Source: Butyrivibrio sp.
GTDB lineage: Bacteria; Bacillota; Clostridia; Lachnospirales; Lachnospiraceae
Assembly (NCBI GenBank): GCA_015056575.1
Contig: SVGA01000007.1
Span: 1-64,000, forward strand
Direction: 5' to 3'
Length of the DNA stretch: 64,000 nt
Shown: one piece after another, positions 8,314 to 16,948 of the stretch
How the letters are laid out: the number at the start of each line of letters is the position of its first letter
How positions within the stretch are numbered: the first letter of the stretch is position 1
Made by a program: the position numbers and the translations under genes
Notes under the pieces: model-generated
Database searches by the model: none
Seen by the model: only the letters and a program-made list of their open reading frames with translations
Told to the model about the DNA's origin: nothing

Positions 8314-9852
8314 ATGACTGATTTTTCAATAACATTAGAAGAGGCAAAAGAAATAGCTGCTTCAGGGTCCTACAACGTCATACCGGTAAGCTGCAGCATA
8401 ATGAGTGACATCATCACTCCCATAGAGCTTATGAGAAAGCTAAAGAACGTCTCCACCCATTGCTACATGCTGGAGTCCGCTCAGGCCAATGAGTACTGGG
8501 GCAGATACACCTTCATGGGCTATGACCCCAAAATGGCCATAAGCTGCATGGACGGGGAGCTTACCGTCAGCAGCAGATGCGACGAGGAAAGTGAAGGCGG
8601 CAATGGTGAAGCTGCGTTTACCTCCGGAAGTAATCTTGAAAACAAGGTCTACAAAACAGACAAGCCCTGGGAGATCCTTCGCACTATCCTTGAAGACTAC
8701 AAGAGCCCAAGACTTGAGGATATGCCGCCCTTTACAGGCGGCCTTGTAGGATATTTTTCCTTTGATTATTTTTGTTACTGCGAACCCAGTGCAAGCAGAT
8801 CTGTTGAAGACAACGATGCTTTTAAGGACCTCGACCTTATGCTTTTTGACAGGGTCATCGCCTTCGACAATGTATCCCAGAAGATAATTCTTATAGTCAA
8901 TGCAAGGTGCGATGACATAGAAGCAGGATACGGGAAGGCCAAAGAAGAGCTTCTTCGCATGCGGAACCTTATCCTCCACGGAGAGAAGTCCCGGGAAGAG
9001 ACGGGAAAGCTTACCGGAGAGGTGACGGCTCTTTTCACAAAGGAAGAGTACTGCGACATGGTTGAGAGAGGAAAGAAGCATATCAGGGAGGGAGACATTT
9101 TCCAGATCGTGCTCTCCAACAGGCTTTCGGCGCCCTTTAAGGGGAGCCTTCTTGATACCTACAGGGTACTTCGCACCATCAATCCTTCCCCCTATATGTT
9201 CTATTTCTCCGGCACGGACGTGGAGGTGGCAGGTGCTTCACCGGAGACTCTGGTAAAGCTTGAGGACGGCATCCTTCACACCTTCCCTCTTGCAGGAACA
9301 AGACCAAGGGGCAAGACCAGGCAGGAGGATGAGGCCCTGGAAAAAGAGCTTTTGGCTGACGAGAAAGAGCTTGCAGAGCACAACATGTTGGTGGACCTTG
9401 GCAGGAACGATCTTGGCAAGATCAGCGAATTTGGAAGCGTGGAAGTGGAGAAACTCCATTCCATCGAGAGATATTCTCATGTGATGCACATCGGCTCCAC
9501 GGTTCGCGGAAAGATCAGGAGGGAATATGACGCGCTGGATGCCGTAAATGCAGTGCTTCCCGCGGGAACTCTCTCGGGAGCCCCCAAGATCAGGGCGGTG
9601 CAGCTTATTGGTGAGTTGGAGAACAACAAGCGCGGCATCTACGGCGGCGCCATCGGATATATCGATTTTGCGGGGAACATGGACACCTGCATCGCTATCC
9701 GCCTTGTGTACAAGAAGAACGACAGGGTGTATGTAAGAAGCGGAGCGGGGATAGTTGCGGATTCTGATCCGGAGAAGGAATATCAGGAGTGCCTGAACAA
9801 GGCTAAAGCATCCCTTCGCTCCCTGGAACTCTCACAGGAGGTGGACGCATGA
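8314..9852 (+). CDS. trpE: anthranilate synthase component I
   Basis: TrpE converts chorismate to anthranilate with ammonia supplied by TrpG, the committed step of the pathway. At 512 residues it is full length. The N-terminal MLESAQAN near residue 52 corresponds to the LLES tryptophan feedback site. The chorismate domain has SNRLSAPF, LAGTRPRGKT, EHNMLVDLGRNDLGKI, YSHVMHIGSTV, LPAGTLSGAPKIRA and the C-terminal RSGAGIVADSDPEKEYQEC. A strong GGGAGGGG precedes the ATG. Its place near the end of the operon, after trpA, differs from the common trpEGDCFBA order. Confidence 0.96.
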   Translation: MTDFSITLEEAKEIAASGSYNVIPVSCSIMSDIITPIELMRKLKNVSTHCYMLESAQANEYWGRYTFMGYDPKMAISCMDGELTVSSRCDEESEGGNGEAAFTSGSNLENKVYKTDKPWEILRTILEDYKSPRLEDMPPFTGGLVGYFSFDYFCYCEPSASRSVEDNDAFKDLDLMLFDRVIAFDNVSQKIILIVNARCDDIEAGYGKAKEELLRMRNLILHGEKSREETGKLTGEVTALFTKEEYCDMVERGKKHIREGDIFQIVLSNRLSAPFKGSLLDTYRVLRTINPSPYMFYFSGTDVEVAGASPETLVKLEDGILHTFPLAGTRPRGKTRQEDEALEKELLADEKELAEHNMLVDLGRNDLGKISEFGSVEVEKLHSIERYSHVMHIGSTVRGKIRREYDALDAVNAVLPAGTLSGAPKIRAVQLIGELENNKRGIYGGAIGYIDFAGNMDTCIAIRLVYKKNDRVYVRSGAGIVADSDPEKEYQECLNKAKASLRSLELSQEVDA

Positions 9853-10412
9853 TACTGCTTATAGACAATTACGACAGCTTCTCCTACAACCTGTTTCAGC
9901 TCATCGGAGAGATCGATCCGGACATTAAGGTGATCAGAAACGATGAGATGACAATTGACGAGATACGGGCTCTTTCTCCCGACAGGATCATCATCTCCCC
10001 GGGGCCGGGAAGACCGGAGGATGCAGGCATCATCGTAGAGGTGGCAAGGACTCTGGGAAAAGAGATCCCGACCCTTGGGGTATGCCTGGGCCACCAGGCC
10101 ATCTGTATGGCTTTTGGCGCTACTATAACCTATGCCAAAGAGCTTATGCACGGCAAGCAGTCAATAGTGAAATTCGACAGAGAGTGCCTGCTTTTTAAGA
10201 ACTGTCCCGAAAGCGCTCCTGTAGCCCGTTATCATTCCCTGGCAGCAGATCCGGGCACCATGCCTGACTGTCTAATCGTCACCGCGACCACAGGCGACGG
10301 AGATATCATGGCGGTTCAGCACAGGGACTATCCCATTTACGGAGTTCAATTCCATCCCGAATCCATCATGACCCCCGACGGAAAAGCAATGCTTGAGAGC
10401 TTTATAAATTGA
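9849..10412 (+). CDS. trpG: anthranilate synthase component II (glutamine amidotransferase)
   Basis: TrpG is the class I glutamine amidotransferase that feeds ammonia to TrpE; many homologues also serve para-aminobenzoate synthase (PabA). The 187-residue protein starts MILLIDNYDSFSYNL, has SPGPGRPEDAG for the oxyanion region, GVCLGHQA with the nucleophile Cys79, and HPESI with the catalytic His and Glu. It overlaps trpE by four bases (ATGA) and ends the operon. No clear terminator follows before the next promoter. Confidence 0.96.
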   Translation: MILLIDNYDSFSYNLFQLIGEIDPDIKVIRNDEMTIDEIRALSPDRIIISPGPGRPEDAGIIVEVARTLGKEIPTLGVCLGHQAICMAFGATITYAKELMHGKQSIVKFDRECLLFKNCPESAPVARYHSLAADPGTMPDCLIVTATTGDGDIMAVQHRDYPIYGVQFHPESIMTPDGKAMLESFIN

Positions 10413-10469
10413 TATTCTTCTGACGCCTGATGGCCTGCTTGCATACGAATCCGGGATCTTTATATATTT

Positions 10470-10498
10470 TTGCGTCATGTTTTTGTTATTGTTATAAT
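10470..10498 (+). promoter_or_regulatory. possible promoter of the asparaginase gene
   Basis: TATAAT at 10493-10498 is 17 bases from TTGCGT at 10470-10475, ending 31 bases before the TTG start codon. Confidence 0.45.
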
Positions 10499-10529
10499 TG
10501 AAACAGTATAAAAAACAGAGGGCAAAACA

Positions 10530-11540
10530 TTGGAAAAGAAAATTCTGATCATAAATACCGGCGGGACATTATCTGCGGTAATGAAAAATAACGGGCTTAT
10601 TCCGGGGCTTTCAATTCATGATATGCACGAAGAACTTCAGATGGTTTCAGGTGATGTAGACATTGCCATTGAAGATTTTTGTTCGGTAGACAGTGCAAAT
10701 ATTTTTCCGGAGGATTGGAGTGCTCTTGCCAAGAAGGTCAGTGACTGCCGTAATGATTATGACGGAATAGTAATAATACATGGCACGGATACATTGGCGT
10801 ATACATCATCGATGCTGTCATTTATGCTCAGAAACATAAACATACCTGTTGTGATCACCGGGTCACAGCTATCCATAACGAATCCCGTTGCGGATGCTAT
10901 GGAAAACTGCAGGTGTGCGATACATATGGCTGCAAGCCGGATACCGGGTGTATTTGTGGCATTTAACAGAAAAGTGATCCTGGGTTGCAGGGCATCCAAA
11001 GTAAGATCCTTAAGCTTCGATGCATTTGAGAGTATAAACTATCCCAATATTGCCACCATAAGCTCTCTTGGAATGAAGATAGATAATGCTGCAGTACCCG
11101 AAAGGACCGGTATTTTTAAGCTGACCAATTCTTACTCGGATAAAGTCTGCATGATCAAGATGTTTCCGGGGATACACAGAAGCTTTGTTGAATCTCTGAA
11201 AGATCAGGGGTACCGCGGCCTCTACATAGAAGCTTACGGCATCGGCGGCATGCCATTTATAAAGCATGATTTTATCGGAGCTTTAGAAAAGCTCATTAAG
11301 GATGGGATGACGGTTGTAGTCGGCACCCAGTGCAGATATGAAGGCACCAAGATGGATGTGTATGAGACCGGGAAGAGAGCCCTGGAAATAGGCGCTCTTG
11401 AAGCCCATGATATGACAGGGGAAGCTGCTCTTACCAAACTGATGTGGCTTTTGGGAATGACGGACAACCCCTCGGAGATCAGAGACTATTATTCGATAAA
11501 TGTTGCAGGAGAAATGGCAAAAGCAATAGGCGATAGATAA
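10530..11540 (+). CDS. ansA: type I L-asparaginase
   Basis: This cytosolic enzyme hydrolyses asparagine to aspartate and ammonia. The 336-residue protein shows both catalytic threonine motifs: NTGGTLS at residues 9-15 and HGTDTLAYTSS near residue 84. ITGSQLSI and the C-terminal domain with YGIGGMP also fit. There is no signal peptide, as expected for the AnsA type rather than the periplasmic type II. The start is TTG at 10530 behind AGAGGG at 10517-10522; no ATG lies near. The gene has its own promoter, so it is probably not part of the trp operon. The YgjV-like gene follows after 19 bases. Confidence 0.88.
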   Translation: MEKKILIINTGGTLSAVMKNNGLIPGLSIHDMHEELQMVSGDVDIAIEDFCSVDSANIFPEDWSALAKKVSDCRNDYDGIVIIHGTDTLAYTSSMLSFMLRNINIPVVITGSQLSITNPVADAMENCRCAIHMAASRIPGVFVAFNRKVILGCRASKVRSLSFDAFESINYPNIATISSLGMKIDNAAVPERTGIFKLTNSYSDKVCMIKMFPGIHRSFVESLKDQGYRGLYIEAYGIGGMPFIKHDFIGALEKLIKDGMTVVVGTQCRYEGTKMDVYETGKRALEIGALEAHDMTGEAALTKLMWLLGMTDNPSEIRDYYSINVAGEMAKAIGDR

Positions 11541-11559
11541 GCCGGTATGGAGGAATGAG

Positions 11560-12078
11560 ATGGAATCAGTCAGTGAAATAATTATCGGAAATGTCTGCAG
11601 CATTTTTGCAATGATCTCCGATTCGATAAGCGGGACCAGGAAAAAGAGATCACAGATGCTTGGTATACAGATAATAAGCCAGTTCTTTTATGCTGCAGGA
11701 TCATTCATTCTTAAGGGCTACAGCAGTGTGGCACAAAATGTCGTTGCTGTTCTCAGAAACCTCGCAGGAATAAAGAATGTAAAGAGCAAAGCTGTAGAAT
11801 GGGTGTTGATCCTGCTTGGTGTGGTCCTGGGAGCCGTATTCAACAACAGAGGAATCCTGGGTTGGCTTCCTATAGTTGCAAATTTCGAGTATTCGGTTTC
11901 GATTTTCAGATTCAAGGATAATGACAGGGCACTTAAGATTTCTTTTATCATAAACATGGTAATGTACAGCGCGTTCAGCTTCATAATCATGAATTACGTG
12001 AGTGGTATTGCCAATCTGGTTGTAGCCGGTACAACGGCAGTAGCGCTTATGAAAAATCGCTCTGACGGACAAGAATAG
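11560..12078 (+). CDS. YgjV-like inner membrane protein
   Basis: The 172-residue protein is mostly hydrophobic, with about five membrane segments: the N-terminal EIIIGNVCSIFAMI, QIISQFFYAAGSFILKG, WVLILLGVVLGAVF, ISFIINMVMYSAFSFIIM and IANLVVAGTTAVAL. The arrangement matches the YgjV family of bacterial inner membrane proteins, whose function is unknown. The polar loop TRKKRSQMLGIQ after the first segment is typical. It follows the asparaginase gene closely and probably shares its transcript. Confidence 0.65.
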   Translation: MESVSEIIIGNVCSIFAMISDSISGTRKKRSQMLGIQIISQFFYAAGSFILKGYSSVAQNVVAVLRNLAGIKNVKSKAVEWVLILLGVVLGAVFNNRGILGWLPIVANFEYSVSIFRFKDNDRALKISFIINMVMYSAFSFIIMNYVSGIANLVVAGTTAVALMKNRSDGQE

Positions 12079-12096
12079 TTTTTTTGAAAAAGGGGT

Positions 12097-12123
12097 TAAG
12101 AACTCTTGAACAATTGTCGATAT
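12097..12123 (+). promoter_or_regulatory. sigma-28 (sigma-D) type promoter candidate
   Basis: TAAG at 12097-12100 is 15 bases from GTCGATAT at 12116-12123. The flagellar sigma factor consensus is TAAA-N15-GCCGATAT, so 10 of 12 positions agree. No good sigma-A pair was found here. The downstream gene starts at 12239 after a leader of about 110 bases. Confidence 0.5.
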
Positions 12124-12238
12124 ATAAGTAGAAAGCAGTAATTATATTCTTTTTCAGGTCACAAGGATGTGCAGAAAATCATTATTCAAGATCAGCCGGG
12201 CGTAAATTCTGCGTCAACATCCGCCTTAGGGGGCGGCT

Positions 12239-13339
12239 ATGAATATATCTTTTAACACTCAAAATCCATACGGTTCGTATTATCAGAAGACTCCTTTAGT
12301 GGGACAGGGCATACGGAATAAAGCTGCCGGAGGCGCTCAGCCGTTTATGCCCGGAAATAATGAGGCAGCCTCGCCCCTTTCAAAGTTTACAAACAAGATG
12401 ACTGATGATAAACCGTCAATATCTCAGCAGATGAGGCAGATGATCCGAGACCTTAAGCAGGAACAGTATAAAAACGCTGCCTCAAAGGATCAGACAGATG
12501 GCTTCTCCAAACTCTCGGGATCTCCCGATGCTGCAGAGGACGAGGAAATCGTTAACTCCGAAAAGTATAATTACAAAACAGTGGCAACCAAGATCCAGCA
12601 GGCCAAGACATCCATCAGCGCAGGCCAGGCCGTTCTGGCGGCAAAAAGAGAGACTCTGAAGCTGAAAAGAAAAATAGCATCAGGCTCAGGGGATGCGGAA
12701 GAACTCCAACTTGCTCTTACCCATGCAAAACGCATGGAGATGGTAGCCAGGAAAAAGAAGCACCACCTCGAGCTTGAAGAGCTTGTGGAGAATACACAGA
12801 AACGGGATGAGAGGCTTGAGGGGCAGAAAGATGCTTCGGTTCAGATGCAGAGTGCTTTGACTTCTGCTGAAGAAGAAAAGATCGCGCAAAAGGAAGATGC
12901 CATATTTGACGCAAGGGAAGAGATGCTGAATGAAGCCCTTGAACAGATGCAGGAAGGCAGTGCCTCTTTTTCGGAAGAAGAGCTAAAAGAGCTCAATGAG
13001 ATGATTGCAGAGTTCGGTGAGGAAGAGCTTAAAGAGCTCGAAGAAGTCATGGAAATGCTGGAAACCATGGAAGTGGTGGATCCTCACATGAGCAGGGAGG
13101 ATCTTGAGGAACTAAAGCGCAAGCATCGTGCTTCGGAAGACAAGGCTATCATGAAAGCCAATATGGAATACCTCAAGGACATGATAAAGCATGAACTTGG
13201 AAAGAACGCCTCCATGCCCGGCATGGGCGGTGGAGGAGCATCGCCTGTAGCATCTCTTGGCATGCCTGCGGTTATGGGAGCAGGAATGGATGTTTCAGCG
13301 CCACAGATATCGGCACCATCAATTGATATTCAGGCATAA
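12239..13339 (+). CDS. hypothetical coiled-coil protein
   Basis: I do not recognise this 366-residue protein. The N-terminus (MNISFNTQNPYGSYYQ) is polar and Gly/Gln-rich with no signal peptide. Residues ~60-310 are strongly charged and heptad-like, with YKTVATKIQQAKTSISAGQAV, LELEELVENTQKRDERLEG, then Glu-rich EEELKELNEMIAEFGEEELKEL-type segments. The last ~40 residues are Gly/Ala/Met-rich (MPGMGGGGA). It is soluble and probably elongated. The ATG follows AGGGGGC. A sigma-28-like promoter upstream and a clean terminator downstream make it a single-gene unit; a link to motility is inferred from that promoter only. Confidence 0.75.
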   Translation: MNISFNTQNPYGSYYQKTPLVGQGIRNKAAGGAQPFMPGNNEAASPLSKFTNKMTDDKPSISQQMRQMIRDLKQEQYKNAASKDQTDGFSKLSGSPDAAEDEEIVNSEKYNYKTVATKIQQAKTSISAGQAVLAAKRETLKLKRKIASGSGDAEELQLALTHAKRMEMVARKKKHHLELEELVENTQKRDERLEGQKDASVQMQSALTSAEEEKIAQKEDAIFDAREEMLNEALEQMQEGSASFSEEELKELNEMIAEFGEEELKELEEVMEMLETMEVVDPHMSREDLEELKRKHRASEDKAIMKANMEYLKDMIKHELGKNASMPGMGGGGASPVASLGMPAVMGAGMDVSAPQISAPSIDIQA

Positions 13340-13353
13340 ACAGTTTTTGAGTT

Positions 13354-13395
13354 AAAAGGACGTGCTCTTTCGGAAATGATAGTGCCCGTCCTTTT
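13354..13395 (+). terminator. terminator after the coiled-coil gene
   Basis: AAAAGGACG at 13354-13362 pairs with CGTCCTTTT at 13387-13395, a 9-bp stem ending in T residues. Confidence 0.75.
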
Positions 13396-13467
13396 ATTAT
13401 GTCTGTTCATCCCGGACATAAACTGAAGCTTTGGCTCTTTAATCTGTACACCGGGGAAATATCGTTA

Positions 13468-13476
13468 TGTTATAAT
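13468..13476 (+). promoter_or_regulatory. extended -10 promoter of the redox trio
   Basis: TGTTATAAT at 13468-13476 is a perfect extended -10 (TGnTATAAT) 27 bases before the TlpA-like start. No clear -35 is seen. Confidence 0.5.
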
Positions 13477-13502
13477 TATCAAAAAAGGAGCGAGGTAAAT
13501 AT

Positions 13503-14132
13503 ATGAAGAGAGCGGTTACAATGATGCTGATAGCTACACTTTCATTTGGGATCATATCCGGATGCGGAAACAGTAAGCAACAGACACAGCCGGTAGCAGA
13601 GACAGCGCAAACAGATGCAGAGACGGCACAGCCTGATACTTCCACGGACTCAGCAAAGACCACAGAGATTGCTTCTTTCGAAGATGTACTTATAAACTAC
13701 ACTGTAAAGGACCTTGATCTCAATGATGTTGCCCTTTCCGACTACGTGAAAGACAACAAGTTGACCATGATAAACTTCTGGGGAACCTTCTGCGGGCCTT
13801 GCATTTCTGAGATGCCGGCTCTGGGAGAGATAGAGAGAAGGTACAAAGACAAAGGCTTTGAGATTGTAGGACTTACCACTGATGTGGCTGACCTTGATGG
13901 AAACTATAGCGAGAGTACCATCGAGGATGCAAGATCAATAATAGAAGATACGGGAATTACCTATCCTGTTCTCGTGGCACCGGCACAGTTAATGGTTGAC
14001 ATAGGGCTTCAGTATGTTCCAACGACATATTTCCTTGATTCTGAGGGCAATGTCCTTGGCAGTGCGGAGATTGGCAGCAAGACAAGCACGGAATGGGAAG
14101 ATGTTATTAACGGATACCTTACAATGGAATAA
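13503..14132 (+). CDS. TlpA/ResA-like thioredoxin-fold lipoprotein
   Basis: A secreted thiol-disulfide oxidoreductase of 209 residues anchored by a lipid. The signal peptide ends in a lipobox (IISGC, lipid Cys21), followed by a Gln/Thr/Asp-rich linker to ~60. The thioredoxin domain has NFWGTFCGPCISEMP with the active-site pair Cys97 and Cys100, then VVGLTTDV and the cis-proline region YVPTTYFLD. Family members reduce or form disulfides outside the membrane, for example in cytochrome maturation or stress defence. No cytochrome genes are nearby; instead the gene is followed by a CXXC mini-protein and a membrane ferredoxin, suggesting electrons are passed from the cytosol to this protein. Confidence 0.88.
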   Translation: MKRAVTMMLIATLSFGIISGCGNSKQQTQPVAETAQTDAETAQPDTSTDSAKTTEIASFEDVLINYTVKDLDLNDVALSDYVKDNKLTMINFWGTFCGPCISEMPALGEIERRYKDKGFEIVGLTTDVADLDGNYSESTIEDARSIIEDTGITYPVLVAPAQLMVDIGLQYVPTTYFLDSEGNVLGSAEIGSKTSTEWEDVINGYLTME

Positions 14133-14145
14133 TAGAGAGGTCATT

Positions 14146-14292
14146 ATGAAAAAGACTCTGCCAAACTATGTGACGCTGATTCTTCTTTTACTTGCCATCG
14201 CTTCCTGCATATTTGGTATCAGCAGAGGAGAAGCGAAGACAGTAAGTAAAAAGGCAACCAATATTTGTATGGAGTGTATAGGAATTGGCTGA
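14146..14292 (+). CDS. CD1871A-family CXXC mini-protein, 48 residues
   Basis: ATG at 14146, behind GAGAGG at 14134-14139, gives 48 residues: one membrane helix (TLILLLLAIASCIFG), then SRGEAKTVSKKATNI and the end CMECIGIG with Cys41 and Cys44. The spacing and the ATNICMECIGIG tail match the small CD1871A family of CXXC proteins in clostridia, which has no established function. The last eight bases overlap the TTG start of the ferredoxin gene, so the two are translationally coupled. Membrane anchoring plus a terminal CXXC next to a thioredoxin and an Fe-S protein suggests a redox relay; that role is inference. Confidence 0.82.
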   Translation: MKKTLPNYVTLILLLLAIASCIFGISRGEAKTVSKKATNICMECIGIG

Positions 14293-15136
14293 CAATGGCT
14301 TAAAGAAACACAGAAGAATACGAAAAGGTATCCAGGCGGGGTGGGGCATCCTGACAAATGGCTATTTTAAAGGATTTCTGACAGCGTCAATTTATAAGGG
14401 GCCTCTTAAGAGCTTTTGCGTTCCCGGAATGAACTGTTATTCCTGCCCGGGAGCCTTGGGAGCATGCCCCATTGGAGCCATGCAATCCATATTCGACGGA
14501 AGGAAAAGAAAATTTGCCTTTTATGTAGTCGGATACCTGGCTGCAATAGGTCTTTTGGTGGGGAGGTTTATATGCGGATGGCTCTGCCTTTTTGGCCTTA
14601 TTGAGGAACTTCTTTATATGATACCTACTCCAAAGCTCAAGATACCGGAGAAGATAGACAGGCCCTTAAGGTACCTTAAGTATTTATTTCTTTTCCTCTT
14701 TGTATTTGCCCTCCCGTTCTTATACAGGACAAGTCTTGGTACAGGGGATCCCTTCTTTTGCAAATATATATGTCCCGTGGGTACGCTGGAAGCCGGAGTT
14801 CTGCTGGCGATTCTGGATGGCTCCATAAGATCTGCGCTGGGTGCTCTATTCAGATGGAAGGTAGCTATACTCATAGGGTGTATTCTTGCTTCAATCTTTA
14901 TCTACAGGCCATTCTGCAAATATGTATGTCCTCTTGGAGCTTTTTATTCTCTGTTCCAGAAGGTGAGCTTTCTCAAGATGTCTTTTGACGAAAAATCGTG
15001 TGTGAGTTGCGGAACATGTTCCCGGACCTGCAAAATGAATGTAGATCCCAGAAAGAGTCCCAACAGTGCTGAATGTATCAGATGCGGAGAATGCGTAAAG
15101 GCCTGTCCGAAGGGAGCATTATTATGGCAGAAATGA
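14285..15136 (+). CDS. NapH/YccM-like polytopic 4Fe-4S membrane protein
   Basis: This 283-residue protein starts at TTG 14285, inside the end of the CXXC gene. It opens with a Cys cluster (Cys45, Cys51, Cys54, Cys61 in FCVPGMNCYSCPGALGACP), followed by about five membrane helices, two CxxxCP half-motifs facing the membrane (FCKYICPVG and FCKYVCPLG), and a C-terminal pair of 4Fe-4S ferredoxin motifs (CVSCGTCSRTC and CIRCGECVKACP). This is the architecture of NapH, NosR C-terminal and CcoG-type proteins that move electrons across or along the membrane. Its partners here are the TlpA-like lipoprotein and the CXXC mini-protein. Confidence 0.85.
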   Translation: MADNGLKKHRRIRKGIQAGWGILTNGYFKGFLTASIYKGPLKSFCVPGMNCYSCPGALGACPIGAMQSIFDGRKRKFAFYVVGYLAAIGLLVGRFICGWLCLFGLIEELLYMIPTPKLKIPEKIDRPLRYLKYLFLFLFVFALPFLYRTSLGTGDPFFCKYICPVGTLEAGVLLAILDGSIRSALGALFRWKVAILIGCILASIFIYRPFCKYVCPLGAFYSLFQKVSFLKMSFDEKSCVSCGTCSRTCKMNVDPRKSPNSAECIRCGECVKACPKGALLWQK

Positions 15137-15192
15137 TAAGTAAACACAATACATACCTTGTTAATAATACACTTACACATTGAGGTTATACT

Positions 15193-16890
15193 ATGAAATA
15201 CAGCTTATTGTTTCCCAACAGAAATCTTGACTATAAAAAGACCAGCGACCTGACAGTGCATGATATCGGCATGGACAGCGTTCTTTTGAAGCTTTCCGAG
15301 GAGAAGAACGAGCAGACCTATATCACCAACGTTATGAAGATGATCACGGCAGATCCCGAAAATGCCCGCTTCAGGAGCGATGTCTTTGACGACATATACA
15401 GGAATAAAGAGATGCGTGGGGAGCTTTTGGAACTCCTTGATAAAGTGGATTTCCTCAAGGAATACGGCAGCTACAGGCATGACAACGACCATGATCCCGG
15501 AGTCTGGGACCTTCTACACAGACTTGAGGAGATTAATGATTATATCGAGAGCATCGGCGCCATTTACGGGTGCCTCTCCCGGGCGGATATCCACTCCGAG
15601 GGCCTGCTTGGCCTAAAGAAGTATGTAAGCGACCTGTACGAGGACAACGGCTTTGAGGGCCTTAAAAAAGACATCAAGAACCTTCGGGCAGATACAAGCT
15701 GCCTTAAGAGCGTCACCGTGGGAATCAACTTAAATGAACGCTTCGAGGCCTGCGGCATCGGACTTATATCCATCAATAACAAACCCTTTACCAAGGCACC
15801 CCTTGTCAGCCATTTCATGGATAAGGTAACGGGAAAAGACATAATAAACGAGGGAACGGACTGGAAAGAAGGCTACAGATTTGACGAAATAACCGCAAAG
15901 AGCCCCTACAGTGACGGCAGGGAGTTTATTCCGCCTGCTTTCAGTCCCCTTGCCATGATGAGTCTCATGAAGGTGTCGGAAGCAGACGATACCACCAGGA
16001 CCGTCACCAACTACATGGACAAGATAACAGACAGGATGCTGAGCCAGACCGTGAAGCACCTTCGAAATGTCCTTAACAGATATACCATGCTCACAGTCAC
16101 CGACATAACGGACCTTATGCCGGAGTTCATCTTCTACATAAGATGGGCGGAGTATATTGAGAAGATGAGGGATAAGGGGGCAGCTTTCTGTAAACCTCTT
16201 GCCAAAGACCCCGGTGAGAGTGAAGGTTCTTTTTCCATGGAAGCCGAAGGGGTATACAATATCAAGCTCCTTGCGGAGCACAGCGGAGACACTATCGGCG
16301 ACATAGTCACCAACTGCCTGGATTTTTCCGATGAGCATACATTGTACATTCTGACCGGAGCCAACATGGGGGGCAAGACCACCATAACCCAGACCATAGG
16401 ACAGCTCTTTTTCATGGCTCAGGCGGGAATCTACGTGCCGGCGACAAAGTTTGAATATGTTCCCGTGGATGACATTTTCACCCATTTCCCTGCGGATGAG
16501 GACAAGACCATGGACCTTGGCCGCCTTGGAGAGGAGTGCAAGCGCTTCAAGGAAATCTACGAGCTTTCCACGGAAAAGAGTCTTATGCTTCTCAATGAGA
16601 CTTTCTCAACCACCTCATTTGAAGAGGGGTATTATATAGCCAGGGACTGTTCAAAGGCGATTTTGAGGAAGGGCATAAGGACCATCTACAACACCCATAT
16701 GCACAAGCTTGCCATGGAGATAGATTCCATCAACGATGAGCAGTATAAGGCCAAAGCCGCCTCTCTTGTGGTGAAGGCTAAAGAGGGCAGGAGACTGTAC
16801 GAAGTCGAGGTTGCACCGCCCAAAGGCCTGTCCTACGCAAGGGACATCGCGGAAAAATACGGCGTGACCTTTGAAATGCTGACAAAATAA
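15193..16890 (+). CDS. MutS-family ATPase without mismatch-recognition domain
   Basis: The 565-residue protein has an alpha-helical lever/core region (1-360) and a C-terminal MutS ABC-type ATPase (360-565). Walker A is TGANMGGKTT near residue 390, with the KTxxDLGRLGEECKR region and TIYNTHMHKLA following. The Walker B-like segment is SLMLLNETFSTTSFEEG, with Asn in place of the usual Asp of LIDE; I recall this NE form from related MutS-like proteins. No N-terminal mismatch-binding domain and no Smr or KOW part are present, so it is neither MutS1 nor MutS2. It probably acts on branched DNA or RNA, but the role is unknown. It stands just after the ferredoxin gene. Confidence 0.8.
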   Translation: MKYSLLFPNRNLDYKKTSDLTVHDIGMDSVLLKLSEEKNEQTYITNVMKMITADPENARFRSDVFDDIYRNKEMRGELLELLDKVDFLKEYGSYRHDNDHDPGVWDLLHRLEEINDYIESIGAIYGCLSRADIHSEGLLGLKKYVSDLYEDNGFEGLKKDIKNLRADTSCLKSVTVGINLNERFEACGIGLISINNKPFTKAPLVSHFMDKVTGKDIINEGTDWKEGYRFDEITAKSPYSDGREFIPPAFSPLAMMSLMKVSEADDTTRTVTNYMDKITDRMLSQTVKHLRNVLNRYTMLTVTDITDLMPEFIFYIRWAEYIEKMRDKGAAFCKPLAKDPGESEGSFSMEAEGVYNIKLLAEHSGDTIGDIVTNCLDFSDEHTLYILTGANMGGKTTITQTIGQLFFMAQAGIYVPATKFEYVPVDDIFTHFPADEDKTMDLGRLGEECKRFKEIYELSTEKSLMLLNETFSTTSFEEGYYIARDCSKAILRKGIRTIYNTHMHKLAMEIDSINDEQYKAKAASLVVKAKEGRRLYEVEVAPPKGLSYARDIAEKYGVTFEMLTK

Positions 16891-16894
16891 GCTC

Positions 16895-16923
16895 TTTTCA
16901 GGACGCATCATATGAGATATACT
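16895..16923 (+). promoter_or_regulatory. promoter of the ABC exporter gene
   Basis: TTTTCA at 16895-16900 is 17 bases from TATACT at 16918-16923. Inverted GACGCA (16902-16907) and TGCGTC (16943-16948) flank the -10 and start site and could form an operator. Confidence 0.5.
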
Positions 16924-16948
16924 GATTTCTTAATAACGGGGGTGCGTC

